64,000 nt of DNA, taken from the NCBI GenBank assembly GCA_965203755.1, contig OZ241910.1, forward strand, positions 124,001 through 188,000, read 5' to 3'. Under the pieces are notes generated by a model. That model made no database searches, had not been told where the DNA came from, and saw only the letters and a list, made by a program, of their open reading frames with translations. Origin of the DNA: UBA6055 sp965203755 (lineage in GTDB: Bacteria > Chloroflexota > Anaerolineae > Aggregatilineales > Phototrophicaceae). Position numbers and translations under genes: made by a program. This document shows positions 24,154 to 32,207 of this stretch, in pieces (position 1 is the first letter of the stretch; every line of letters starts with the position of its first letter).

Positions 24154-24513
24154 CTACATAACCAGTTGGGCATGTTCCTGTCCGCAACGTTCCAAAGCCC
24201 GCTGCGCGGTGCGGACGTTGATTTTGGGCGCCACATCCTGATAAAACCGGGCGGCAAGCTGTTCCGCCGCCGACTGACCGCCAGCGGAGCTATCGTCAAG
24301 GTCAAAGACATAATTGGCTTCATCGAGACCTTCAATCGGCTCCAAGGTGATTTCGACCACGTTCTCGCGGCGCACCCGCTCCAGTTTTTTGCGCCGTTTG
24401 TCGGCGGCCGCGGCGCGTTCGGTCTGACCGGCGCGGATATAATAGGCGTTCAGGCGCGATTCCAGCCCAATCGCATGGCTCAAAATAGCGCCGAAGGTGT
24501 TTAATGATGACAT
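24154..24513 (-). CDS. small helical protein, unknown function
   Basis: This soluble protein of 119 residues is predicted to be mostly helical. The N-terminal part (TFGAILSHAIGLESRLNAYY, then AAAADKRRKKLERVRRENV) looks like a two-helix hairpin of ferritin-like or rubrerythrin-like style, but no metal-binding E-x-x-H motif is present. AGAGG lies 5 bases before the ATG. It starts 9 bases after the semialdehyde dehydrogenase stop and is probably co-transcribed with it. Confidence 0.65.
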   Translation of the reverse strand: MSSLNTFGAILSHAIGLESRLNAYYIRAGQTERAAAADKRRKKLERVRRENVVEITLEPIEGLDEANYVFDLDDSSAGGQSAAEQLAARFYQDVAPKINVRTAQRALERCGQEHAQLVM

Positions 24514-24522
24514 CGAAACCTC

Positions 24523-25974
24523 TTATACCCACCGTTCAATCACGATTTTGCGTTCGGTGTAAAACTCAATCGAATCCATTCCCTGCCCGTGCAGATCGCC
24601 AAAGAACGAGTCTTTTTGGCCGCCAAAGGGAAAGGAGGCCGAGGGCGCAGCCACGCCGATATTGACGCCGATGTTGCCGGCCTTGACATGGTATTTGAAT
24701 GCCCGCGCCTGCTTGCCGCTGCTGGTGAAAATGCTGGCGGCGTTGCCATAGCGGCTCTGATTGATCATCTCGACCGCTTCATCAAAGTCATCAGCTTTCA
24801 TCAACGCCAGCACCGGGCCGAAGACTTCTTCGGTCGCCATGACGGTCTGCGGCTGAACATCGGCAATCAGGGTTGGCCCGATCCAGGCTCCGTTTTCATA
24901 GCCATCGACGCTGAAACTGCGCCCATCCACGACAATTTCGGCGCCTTCATTGATGCTTTGGGCAATCATCGCTTCAATCCGCGCTTTGGCGCCGTCGCTG
25001 ATGACTGTGCCCATTTGGGTAGTTTCATCAAGACCATAACCCACCTTGAGGCTGGCGGCCTGTTTGGCGAGTTCATCCTTGAGTCGGTCATAGGCATCGC
25101 CAACGCCGACGGCCACCGCCGCCGCCAGACAGCGCTGCCCGGCGCATCCATAAGCGGCGCCGAGGATATTCTTGACGCTGGCTTCGATATTGGCGTCGGG
25201 CATGACAGCAATGTAATTTTTGGCGCCGCCCTGCGCTTGGACGCGCTTGCCGTTGCGGGTGCAGGTTTCATAAATAATCTTGGCGACCGGGCTGGAGCCG
25301 ACAAACGAGACGCCAGTCACATCCGGGTGTTCCATCAGCGCAGTCGCCGCCGGGACGCCGCCGTTGACCAGGTTGACAACGCCTTCAGGCAGATCGAGTT
25401 CGTCCAGCAGTTCAAACAGCAGTTCGGCGCTAAGCGGGGTTTGCGGCGATGGCTTGAGGATAAAGGTGTTGCCGCAGGCGATAGCGGTCGGCAAGAACCA
25501 CAGCGGCACCATAAACGGAAAGTTGAAGGGCGTGATGGCGGCGAAGACGCCGGCCGGCTGGCGCACCGTCGTTTCGTCGATGCCCGAACTGATGTCTTCC
25601 AGGCCGTCGCTTCGCATCAGGACTGGGACGCTCATGGCAAAGTCAATGCTTTCAATGCCGCGGCGCACCTCGCCCCGCGCCTCATCTAGGGTTTTGCCAT
25701 GTTCTCTGACGACAATCTGCGAAATCTGCTCAAAATTGTCCTCGACCAGCACTTTGAGATGGTGCATATACTGCGCTCGATTCAGCACCGGCGTGCTGCG
25801 CCATTCCTCGAAACCGGCTTTGGCGGCCTGCACGGCCTGCGCGACATCGCGCGCAGTTGAATCGGGGCAAGTCGCCAGTAAGTCACACGTCGCCGGGTCA
25901 TGCACCGGCATGAACTTGGAAGCATCCGATTCCACCCATTCGCCGTTAATATAATTTTTGATTACCCTGCTCAT
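24523..25974 (-). CDS. mmsA: CoA-acylating methylmalonate-semialdehyde dehydrogenase
   Basis: This aldehyde dehydrogenase of 483 residues converts methylmalonate semialdehyde or malonate semialdehyde to propionyl-CoA or acetyl-CoA. The family-typical stretches are IKNYINGEWVESD, AVFAAITPFNFPFMVPLWFL (here GVFAAITPFNFPFM), VQAQGGAKNYIAVMPDA and the catalytic cysteine in GCAGQRCLAAAVAVG. The GGAKN in place of the usual ELGGK is characteristic of the MMSDH subgroup. The start at 25974 has AAGGAG 6-7 bases upstream. Opposite it lies the aminotransferase gene, so the two pathway genes share a divergent promoter region. Confidence 0.93.
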   Translation of the reverse strand: MSRVIKNYINGEWVESDASKFMPVHDPATCDLLATCPDSTARDVAQAVQAAKAGFEEWRSTPVLNRAQYMHHLKVLVEDNFEQISQIVVREHGKTLDEARGEVRRGIESIDFAMSVPVLMRSDGLEDISSGIDETTVRQPAGVFAAITPFNFPFMVPLWFLPTAIACGNTFILKPSPQTPLSAELLFELLDELDLPEGVVNLVNGGVPAATALMEHPDVTGVSFVGSSPVAKIIYETCTRNGKRVQAQGGAKNYIAVMPDANIEASVKNILGAAYGCAGQRCLAAAVAVGVGDAYDRLKDELAKQAASLKVGYGLDETTQMGTVISDGAKARIEAMIAQSINEGAEIVVDGRSFSVDGYENGAWIGPTLIADVQPQTVMATEEVFGPVLALMKADDFDEAVEMINQSRYGNAASIFTSSGKQARAFKYHVKAGNIGVNIGVAAPSASFPFGGQKDSFFGDLHGQGMDSIEFYTERKIVIERWV

Positions 25975-26275
25975 AAGCCTCTCCTTGTCATGCAATGCCC
26001 GGCTACTGACCCGTATCCGGGAGAAATTGAGTAGTCGAGCATAATCCAGCCCTATTGTACAATGTAAGCGATAGGTTAAGGAATATCGCCTCGCCTGACT
26101 CGCATTGTATCATCAAAATTCGGCAAATCGCAATGAGCGTGCAGAGGGCTTAGCCGCCTAGCTCGCTTTGTTGGAATATGTTAGACTACAGGTCTTGCTT
26201 GCCGGAAATCGCAATGCGAAATTGGATTTCTTGGACAGAGTTGGGCTATCATGGACTGATGAACAGGAGAGCGGG
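25975..26275. promoter_or_regulatory. divergent promoter region of mmsA and the aminotransferase gene
   Basis: These 301 bases hold no supported gene. ATTGTACAAT at 26054-26063 is a perfect palindrome that supplies a TACAAT -10-like hexamer on both strands, but no good -35 lies at the right distance on either. Its TTGT...ACAA ends match the operator at 10408-10421 without the central CT, so a shared regulator is possible. Assigning exact start sites is not possible. Confidence 0.35.
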
Positions 26276-27565
26276 ATGACAACCTCGGCTGAAGTTTTGC
26301 AACGCTACAAAAAAGTGATGTTTCCGGCGGCTGCCCCCTATCATGGCGATAACCCGATTGTGGTTGACCATGCCAAAGACCAATACGTCTGGGACCTGGA
26401 TGGCAAGCGCTATCTGGACTTTTTTGGCGGCATTCTGACGGTTTCAGTAGGGCATTGCAATAATGAAATCACCGAGCGAACCATCGCGCAATTACAGCGG
26501 GTACAGCACACCTCTACAATTTACGTCAATGAAATCATGGTGCGGCTGGCGGAAAAGGTTGCCGAACTCACCCCCGGCCGCCTGCGAAAATGTTACTTTA
26601 CCAACAGCGGCACCGAAGCCAATGAGACCGCCGTGCTGGCGGCGCGGATGTACACTGGGCAGCCGACCGTGATTGCCTTGCGCCATGCCTATTCGGGCCG
26701 TTCCATGCTTGCTATGAGCCTGACCGCGCATGGCAGTTGGCGTTTGGGCGGAGTGGTAGACCCTTATGTCAAGCATGTACGCAATCCCTATGCCTTGCGG
26801 GCGCCGGCCGGTTTAAGTCCGGAGCAGGTGGTCGAGCTTTGTGTGCAAGACTTGGAAGAGACGATTGCGACCACCACCGAAGGACGCATCGCCGCTTTTA
26901 TCGCCGAGCCCATTCAGGGAGTCGGCGGCTTTATCGTGCCGCCCAAAGATTACTTCAAGCGCATTATGCCGATTGTCAAAGCGGCCGGCGGCGTGTTTAT
27001 TTCGGATGAGGTTCAAACCGGCTGGGGGCGCACCGGCGGCAAGTGGTTCGGCATTGAGCAGTGGGGGATCGAGCCGGATATGATGACTTTTGCCAAAGGC
27101 ATGGGCAACGGCGCGCCGATTGGCTGCACTGTCGCCACCCCCGAAATCGCCGATGCGGTTCAGGGTTTGACCTTCTCTACCTTTGGCGGCAACCCGGTGA
27201 CGATGGCGGCCGCGCTGGCGACGATTGAATATATCGAAGCCCATGATCTGCCGGCGAACTGCGCCGTGCAGGGCGCGCGGATGGCGGAAAAACTAGGCGA
27301 ATTGGCCGCCGAATTTCCCATCATTGGCGAGGCGCGCGGCATGGGTTTGATGCAGGCGATTGAAATTGTAGCGCCCGGCGGCATTCAGCCGGATGCCGCC
27401 CGCACAGCGGCCTTGGTCGATGCCTGCAAAGACAAGGGCTTGCTCCTGGGCAAAGGCGGGCTGTATGGCAATGTCGTCCGGATCGCGCCGCATCTGAATG
27501 TCTCGGCGGAAGATATGGACATCGCTATGAACATTGTTGGCAAAGCCCTGGGCGCGGTTTCCTGA
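26276..27565 (+). CDS. class III aminotransferase (AGXT2 / beta-aminoisobutyrate transaminase-like)
   Basis: This PLP-dependent omega-aminotransferase has 429 residues. The PLP region is intact: ISDEVQTGWGRTGG with the cofactor aspartate and TFAKGMGNGAPIG with the Schiff-base lysine. The substrate-side arginine region and FTNSGTEANE, which binds the cofactor phosphate, are also present. The start at 26276 has AGGAGA 6 bases upstream; a longer frame upstream is non-coding in character. The similarity is closest to alanine-glyoxylate aminotransferase 2 and (R)-3-amino-2-methylpropionate transaminase. Being divergent from mmsA, it probably makes the semialdehyde that MmsA oxidises. Confidence 0.92.
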   Translation: MTTSAEVLQRYKKVMFPAAAPYHGDNPIVVDHAKDQYVWDLDGKRYLDFFGGILTVSVGHCNNEITERTIAQLQRVQHTSTIYVNEIMVRLAEKVAELTPGRLRKCYFTNSGTEANETAVLAARMYTGQPTVIALRHAYSGRSMLAMSLTAHGSWRLGGVVDPYVKHVRNPYALRAPAGLSPEQVVELCVQDLEETIATTTEGRIAAFIAEPIQGVGGFIVPPKDYFKRIMPIVKAAGGVFISDEVQTGWGRTGGKWFGIEQWGIEPDMMTFAKGMGNGAPIGCTVATPEIADAVQGLTFSTFGGNPVTMAAALATIEYIEAHDLPANCAVQGARMAEKLGELAAEFPIIGEARGMGLMQAIEIVAPGGIQPDAARTAALVDACKDKGLLLGKGGLYGNVVRIAPHLNVSAEDMDIAMNIVGKALGAVS

Positions 27566-27712
27566 AACATGGAAAGCTGTCAGCTTGGCCGCCGCCGATA
27601 TAAGGCTGCGATAGGGGCAGGGGGCGGCGAACTTATCAGAATGAATTCGCGCGTCGCTTTTATCCAATAGAATGCGTTCTATGGGCTTGACATGGGACTA
27701 AGGAGAGCCAGC

Positions 27713-27784
27713 ATGAAGCAGATGACCTTGCTTTTCATCGCGGCCGACCGCCCGATGCGCCGCGATGACTTGTCATTTGAATGA
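27713..27784 (+). CDS. possible 23-codon leader peptide
   Basis: An ATG with AAGGAG 8 bases upstream opens a 23-residue frame (MKQMTLLFIAADRPMRRDDL...). Its stop codon is followed within 5 bases by the hairpin at 27789-27807. The good ribosome site and tight spacing suggest a translated leader in front of the hydantoinase gene. It is too short to be confirmed by sequence alone. Confidence 0.3.
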   Translation: MKQMTLLFIAADRPMRRDDLSFE

Positions 27785-27788
27785 ATAT

Positions 27789-27807
27789 GCCCTCCATCTG
27801 TGAGGGC
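27789..27807 (+). promoter_or_regulatory. CATCTGY-loop hairpin upstream of the hydantoinase gene
   Basis: GCCCTC-CATCTGT-GAGGGC is identical base for base to the hairpin at 7403-7421, but on the opposite strand and in front of an unrelated gene. It is followed by AAGCTAAAAG, not the AGAAAGGA site. There is no T-run, so it is not an ordinary terminator. The hydantoinase ATG lies 45 bases downstream. Confidence 0.5.
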
Positions 27808-27852
27808 AAGCTAAAAGTGAAATAATATCCCGACGGCTTGAGGAGCGATACC

Positions 27853-29256
27853 ATGAATGTAGATACTTTAATCCAAAACGCGCAGGTCGTGCTCGAAACC
27901 GGCATCGCTCGACTGGATCTAGGCATACGCGCCGGCCGCATCGCGCTGCTGACCGATGACTCGGCCGATGTCCGCGCCCGCGAAACGATTGATGCCCAAG
28001 GGAAGCTGCTGCTGCCCGGCGCCATCGACATCCATTTTCACTGCCGCGCGCCGGCTTATCCCCAGCGCGGCGACTTCGCCACCGAAACCCGCGCCGCGGC
28101 CGCCGGCGGCGCGACCACCATCTTTGAGATGCCCATCTCCAAACCCTGCTGCGCCACCGCCGCCGTCTTTCGGCAGCGCAAGGCCTTAGCCCAGCGGGAC
28201 TGCTATGTCAACTTCGGCTTGTACGCCGCCCCCGGGCTGCTGGATCCAGCTGAAATTGAGGCGATGGTCGGCGAGGGCGCGATTGGCTTCAAGATCTTTA
28301 TGACCGCCGCGCCCCAAGGCCGCGACGATGAATTTGAGGGCCTGTGCCTGCCCGATGCGCCCAGCCTGTATCAGGCGCTCAACCTGGTCGCCGACACCGG
28401 CCTGGTTTGCGCGGTTCATGCCGAAAACAATCCGCTGCTGGAATGGCGCACGCGGCTGCTGACCCAGGCGAAGCGCAATGACGTCGCCGCCCATGGCGAA
28501 TCCCGCCCGCCGCATGTCGAGGCGCTGGCAATCGCCACCCTGCTTACGCTCAACGAAAGCATCGGCGCCAATCTGCATATCGCTCACCTTAGCGCCAAAG
28601 AACCGCTGGAAGTCTTTCGCCGCTTCAAGGCCACGGGTTCAACGGCGACGGCGGAAACCTGTCCGCATTATTTGCTGTTCACCGAAGCCGATCTGGAGCG
28701 GGTCGGGCCTTATGCCAAAATCAATCCGCCGCTGCGCCAAGCTCAAGACCAGACGGCGCTGTGGGACGGTCTGATGGATGGCACCTTGATGGCCGTCACC
28801 ACCGACCATTCCCCTTTTACCGTCGAAGAAAAAGAACGGGCTCGCCAAGACATCTGGGCGACGCCGCCCGGCGCTCCCGGCGTCGAAGCGCTGCTGTTGA
28901 GCATGATGAACGAAGCCCTGACGGGACGAATAAGCATCAATCAGGCGGTGGATTGGGTCTGCGCCAACGGGGCGAAGCGGTTTGGGATTTATCCACAGCG
29001 CGGGCGCATCGGCATTCATGCCAGCGCCGACCTCGTGATATTTGACCCTAATGATGAGACCACCATCCACAGGGAGATGCTCTTCAGTCAGGCAAAAGAC
29101 TGCGACAAGCTGTATGAGGGCATGACCTTCAAGGGCAAAGTCAATCAAACCATCGTCAATGGCAAGACCGTATTCAAAGATGGCCAGATCATCGGGCGAG
29201 CCGGCGATGGGCAGTTTGTACGGCCCAATCCCGCCTGGGTCAGCCAAGAACTTTAG
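27853..29256 (+). CDS. allantoinase / dihydroorotase-like cyclic amidohydrolase
   Basis: This amidohydrolase of 467 residues hydrolyses a cyclic ureide such as allantoin, dihydroorotate or a hydantoin. The metal ligands are in DIHFHCRAPAYPQRGDF (near residue 58), the carbamylated lysine of IGFKIFMTAA (near 150), CAVHAEN, IAHLSAKEP and TTDHSPF (near 315). These motifs are closest to allantoinase, in my reading. The ATG at 27853 has GAGGAG 7 bases upstream. With the dihydropyrimidinase at 15489 it gives the region two distinct cyclic amidohydrolases. Confidence 0.9.
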   Translation: MNVDTLIQNAQVVLETGIARLDLGIRAGRIALLTDDSADVRARETIDAQGKLLLPGAIDIHFHCRAPAYPQRGDFATETRAAAAGGATTIFEMPISKPCCATAAVFRQRKALAQRDCYVNFGLYAAPGLLDPAEIEAMVGEGAIGFKIFMTAAPQGRDDEFEGLCLPDAPSLYQALNLVADTGLVCAVHAENNPLLEWRTRLLTQAKRNDVAAHGESRPPHVEALAIATLLTLNESIGANLHIAHLSAKEPLEVFRRFKATGSTATAETCPHYLLFTEADLERVGPYAKINPPLRQAQDQTALWDGLMDGTLMAVTTDHSPFTVEEKERARQDIWATPPGAPGVEALLLSMMNEALTGRISINQAVDWVCANGAKRFGIYPQRGRIGIHASADLVIFDPNDETTIHREMLFSQAKDCDKLYEGMTFKGKVNQTIVNGKTVFKDGQIIGRAGDGQFVRPNPAWVSQEL

Positions 29257-29296
29257 GCATCAGCCTTAGCGAAGGGCGAAAAGAGGGGCTTTCGAT

Positions 29297-30274
29297 ATGT
29301 CAGCCAACCGCAATTTGAATACAGCAAAAGCTAAGAAAAAGGACGAGTTCTATACGCAGCTGTCGGATATTGAGAATGAGCTTTGGCATTACCGCGGTCA
29401 CTTTCGCGATAAGGTCATCTACTGCAACTGCGATGACCCGCGGGCGAGCAAATTCTTTCGCTACTTCTCACTGCAATTTCGCGGCTTGGGATTAAAGAAA
29501 CTTATCACGACCTGCTACAAAAACCAGCAGCGGGATATGTTCAGCCGCAGCGACACCGAGAAGGCGATCTGGCTGGAATATAACGGCACACAGAACGCGA
29601 CGGCCGTCCCGTCCTTAGAGGATATTGGCGTGCATCACCTTGAAGGCGACGGCGATTTTCGCAGTAGTGAATGTATCGAGCTACTCAAGCAGGCCGACAT
29701 TGTCGTCACCAATCCGCCCTTTTCGCTGTTTCGGGAATATGTGGCGCAGCTGATGGCATATCGCAAGAAGTTTCTGATTATTGGGAATATGAACGCTTCA
29801 ACATATAAAGAGATATTCCCCTTGATAAAAGATCAGAAGGTTTGGTACGGCGCGAGCATAAAAAGCGGCGACCGCGAGTTTGGTGTCCCAGAGAACTACC
29901 CGCTAACCGCGGCCAGTTCCAGAGTTGATGAGAAAGGCAATAAGTTTGTCAGAATAAAAGGTGTTCGTTGGTACACCAACCTTGACTACCGCCAGCGCTA
30001 TGAAGACTTGATTTTGCACCGGCGATACTCGCCAGAGGTGTATCCAAAGTATGACAACTATGATGCTATTGAAGTATCAAAAACCGCAAATATCCCGATG
30101 GATTGGGAAGGTGAGATGGGCGTGCCGATTAGTTTCCTGGATAAGCATAACCCCGATCAATTTGAAATCATTGGGGCAGATACTTGGTTCACAGGCAAGC
30201 TAGGCAGATTCTATGTCAAAGGCAGCAGAAAATATGCCCGCATTGTCATTCGCCGTAAGGAGATGCAGCAATGA
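29297..30274 (+). CDS. EcoRI-family adenine-specific DNA methyltransferase (solitary)
   Basis: This N6-adenine methyltransferase of 325 residues resembles the EcoRI methylase family. It has the typical N-terminus NLNTAKAKKKDEFYTQLSDI, the YCNCDDPRASKFFRYF segment, and the catalytic motif VVTNPPFSLFREYV. The remainder is the recognition portion, with a PISFLDKHNPDQFEIIG stretch often seen in this family. No restriction endonuclease gene lies next to it. It sits between the hydantoinase and DHDPS-family genes on the same strand. Confidence 0.9.
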   Translation: MSANRNLNTAKAKKKDEFYTQLSDIENELWHYRGHFRDKVIYCNCDDPRASKFFRYFSLQFRGLGLKKLITTCYKNQQRDMFSRSDTEKAIWLEYNGTQNATAVPSLEDIGVHHLEGDGDFRSSECIELLKQADIVVTNPPFSLFREYVAQLMAYRKKFLIIGNMNASTYKEIFPLIKDQKVWYGASIKSGDREFGVPENYPLTAASSRVDEKGNKFVRIKGVRWYTNLDYRQRYEDLILHRRYSPEVYPKYDNYDAIEVSKTANIPMDWEGEMGVPISFLDKHNPDQFEIIGADTWFTGKLGRFYVKGSRKYARIVIRRKEMQQ

Positions 30275-30326
30275 ATATGGCGCCAAAGCCGGCAAGAACA
30301 ATCTCAAAACAGAAGGAGTTAGATCC

Positions 30327-31241
30327 ATGGCAGGCAAAATAACAGGCATCTTCAATATCCTGGCGACGCCCTTCAATGCTGACTACACCTTGGATAAGGA
30401 CAGCCTCAAAAATCTGGTTCGATTTCAAATGGACAAGGGCGCGCATGGGCTGACCATCTTGGGGGTCATGGGCGAAGCCGCCAAACTCACCGTTGACGAA
30501 CGGCAGGCGGTTATGGACACGGTGATTGAGACGGTCAATGGCGCGGTTCCGGTGGTGGTTGGCGCCAGCCATCCCCAAATTGAGACTTGCATCGCGCTTA
30601 GCTCGGCCGCATTGGCGGCCGGCGCCGACGGGGTGATGATCGCGCCGCCTCGAATGGAAGACCCATCCGATGAAGCTATCATAGCGCTTTACAGCGCCAT
30701 TGCTGAAACGGTTGACGGGCCGATTGTCGTGCAGGACTTCCCGCCGGTCAACGATGTCATTATGTCGCCGGATTTACTGGCGCAGATTGCCGAGACGATT
30801 CCGAATGCCGCTTACCTCAAGCTGGAAGATCCGCCGCTGATGCAGAAAATCGCCGCCATCCGCCAGCGCACCGACAAGTTTGAGATTTTCGGCGGGCTTG
30901 GCGGGATGTTTCTGCTTGAAGAGCTTCAGCGCGGCGCCTCTGGCACCATGACCGGTTTTGCCTTTACCGAGATCTTGGTGGCCGTCTTTGATGCTTTTCA
31001 TGCCGGTCGCATTGCTGTCGCCCAAGCTCTGTTTGACCGTTATTTGCCATTGATTCGTTATGAGAATCAACCGTTGGTTAACTTGACTATCCGAAAGGCA
31101 CTGCTGCAAGTCCGCCGCGCGGTCGCGAACGACACGCCGCGCCCGCCCTTTCATCCCATTGACGGCGGCACCCGGCAGGAAATCAGTTGGCTGCTCCAGC
31201 GAGTCGGCATTGATGACCCGACGAAGAGGCTAAGCCTCTAA
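30327..31241 (+). CDS. dihydrodipicolinate synthase family lyase/aldolase
   Basis: This class I TIM-barrel lyase of 304 residues is of the DapA/NanA type. The fold markers are GIFNILATPFNADYTLD, GVMGEAAKLTVDERQAVMDT (GxxGE) and VVVGASHPQ. The Schiff-base lysine is in AAYLKLEDPP near residue 160. The product pocket differs from lysine-biosynthesis DapA, and the neighbours (SDR, SMP-30 lactonase) point to sugar-acid breakdown. The start at 30327 has AGGAG 8 bases upstream. Its last codons contain the palindrome AGAGGCTAAGCCTCT, and its TAA stop lies inside the insertion target CTAA. Confidence 0.88.
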   Translation: MAGKITGIFNILATPFNADYTLDKDSLKNLVRFQMDKGAHGLTILGVMGEAAKLTVDERQAVMDTVIETVNGAVPVVVGASHPQIETCIALSSAALAAGADGVMIAPPRMEDPSDEAIIALYSAIAETVDGPIVVQDFPPVNDVIMSPDLLAQIAETIPNAAYLKLEDPPLMQKIAAIRQRTDKFEIFGGLGGMFLLEELQRGASGTMTGFAFTEILVAVFDAFHAGRIAVAQALFDRYLPLIRYENQPLVNLTIRKALLQVRRAVANDTPRPPFHPIDGGTRQEISWLLQRVGIDDPTKRLSL

Positions 31242-32123
31242 AACCAATGGTGCTAGTTGAAAATCACGGCAAACACTCTAAACTTGAAGTGTCACAACAA
31301 AAAGTAAGGAGTGAAGCCGTGACTGACAGCGATTTTATCATAGAATTGTTCTGCCGTGTAGATGATCAAATGAAAGATGTCTCCAAACACAGCCAAGCTA
31401 AGATGCATCCGAGTGAATTAGTGACCCTGGGCATCCTGTTTGCCCTCAAAGGCGGTGGCTCGCGTGCCTTCTATCGTTGGATTTCGCGTAACTTCGGCAA
31501 CTTGTTTCCCAACTTGCTGGAACGCACCCGCTTCTTCCGGACGTTAAAGAAGCAGCAGGTTCATCTGTCGCGCTTTTTGGCAGCGCCATCCATGCTGGGG
31601 CTGATTGACAGCTTTGGCATTGAACTGATCCATCCGCGGCGACAGGGGCGCAGTCGGTGTCAGATTGGACGGCAAGGCTATTCCAACAAGCGCTGGATTG
31701 TCGGTGGCAAGCTGTGTCTGTTGGTCAATCATCTCGGCTTGGTGGTGGACTGGGCTTGTGATACGGCTAATGTCTACGATGGCAGCGCTTTTCAGAGCTT
31801 GGTTGATGGGGTCGCTGACCAAATGGTGGTGTTTGGCGACTGGCATTTTGTCAGGCAGGGCTGGCATCCGACCAATCTGCGAGGCTGTAAGAGAGGCGAA
31901 TGGAATGACCGCATGCGTATCGAAACGATTTTCTCGATGCTGACGCGGGTCTGTGGTCTCAAACGTTTGACCCATCGAGTTTGGGACTATTTTGAAATGC
32001 GTTTGGCTTATGTCATGGCGATGTTTAATGTTTTGGTTCAATGGGACGGCTTACAAGCTGATGAGAGTGGCTTTGTGCCTTTATCCATCGCTCAATTCAG
32101 CCTCTAAACCCGCACCATTGGTT
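31242..32123 (+). mobile_element. insertion sequence copy 1 (882 bp)
   Basis: Twelve-base terminal inverted repeats AACCAATGGTGC and GCACCATTGGTT bound the element. A CTAA target duplication lies on each side (31238-31241 and 32124-32127). One transposase fills it. A second copy at 62542-63423 has the same length and the same CTAA target, differing at only two positions that I can see. The YTAR-type target suits IS5-related elements, while the protein looks IS982-like, so I leave the family open. Confidence 0.92.
31319..32107 (+). CDS. DDE transposase of insertion sequence copy 1
   Basis: The probable start is GTG at 31319, with AAGGAG 7 bases upstream, giving 262 residues; an in-frame ATG at 31247 lies inside the terminal repeat and is less likely. 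The N-terminus (DSDFIIELFCRVDDQMKD) and RAFYRWISRNFGNLFP resemble the IS982 family. The catalytic acids are probably D in LIDSFGIE, D in VFGDWHF and E in RMRIETIFSMLTR. It differs from copy 2 by Gly versus Val in LRGCKRGEW. Confidence 0.88.
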   Translation: MTDSDFIIELFCRVDDQMKDVSKHSQAKMHPSELVTLGILFALKGGGSRAFYRWISRNFGNLFPNLLERTRFFRTLKKQQVHLSRFLAAPSMLGLIDSFGIELIHPRRQGRSRCQIGRQGYSNKRWIVGGKLCLLVNHLGLVVDWACDTANVYDGSAFQSLVDGVADQMVVFGDWHFVRQGWHPTNLRGCKRGEWNDRMRIETIFSMLTRVCGLKRLTHRVWDYFEMRLAYVMAMFNVLVQWDGLQADESGFVPLSIAQFSL

Positions 32124-32207
32124 CTAAACGCATTATGAACGGGCATGGAAGCCGATAAGGGGGCTGCCAATGCCATTATCTAGCACAAAGCATAAAGGAC
32201 AAAGCGC

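Noticed and set aside
27687..27692. TTGACA upstream of the possible leader peptide at 27713
   Set aside because: There is no -10-like hexamer at the right distance. The expected position falls on the ribosome site and ATG.
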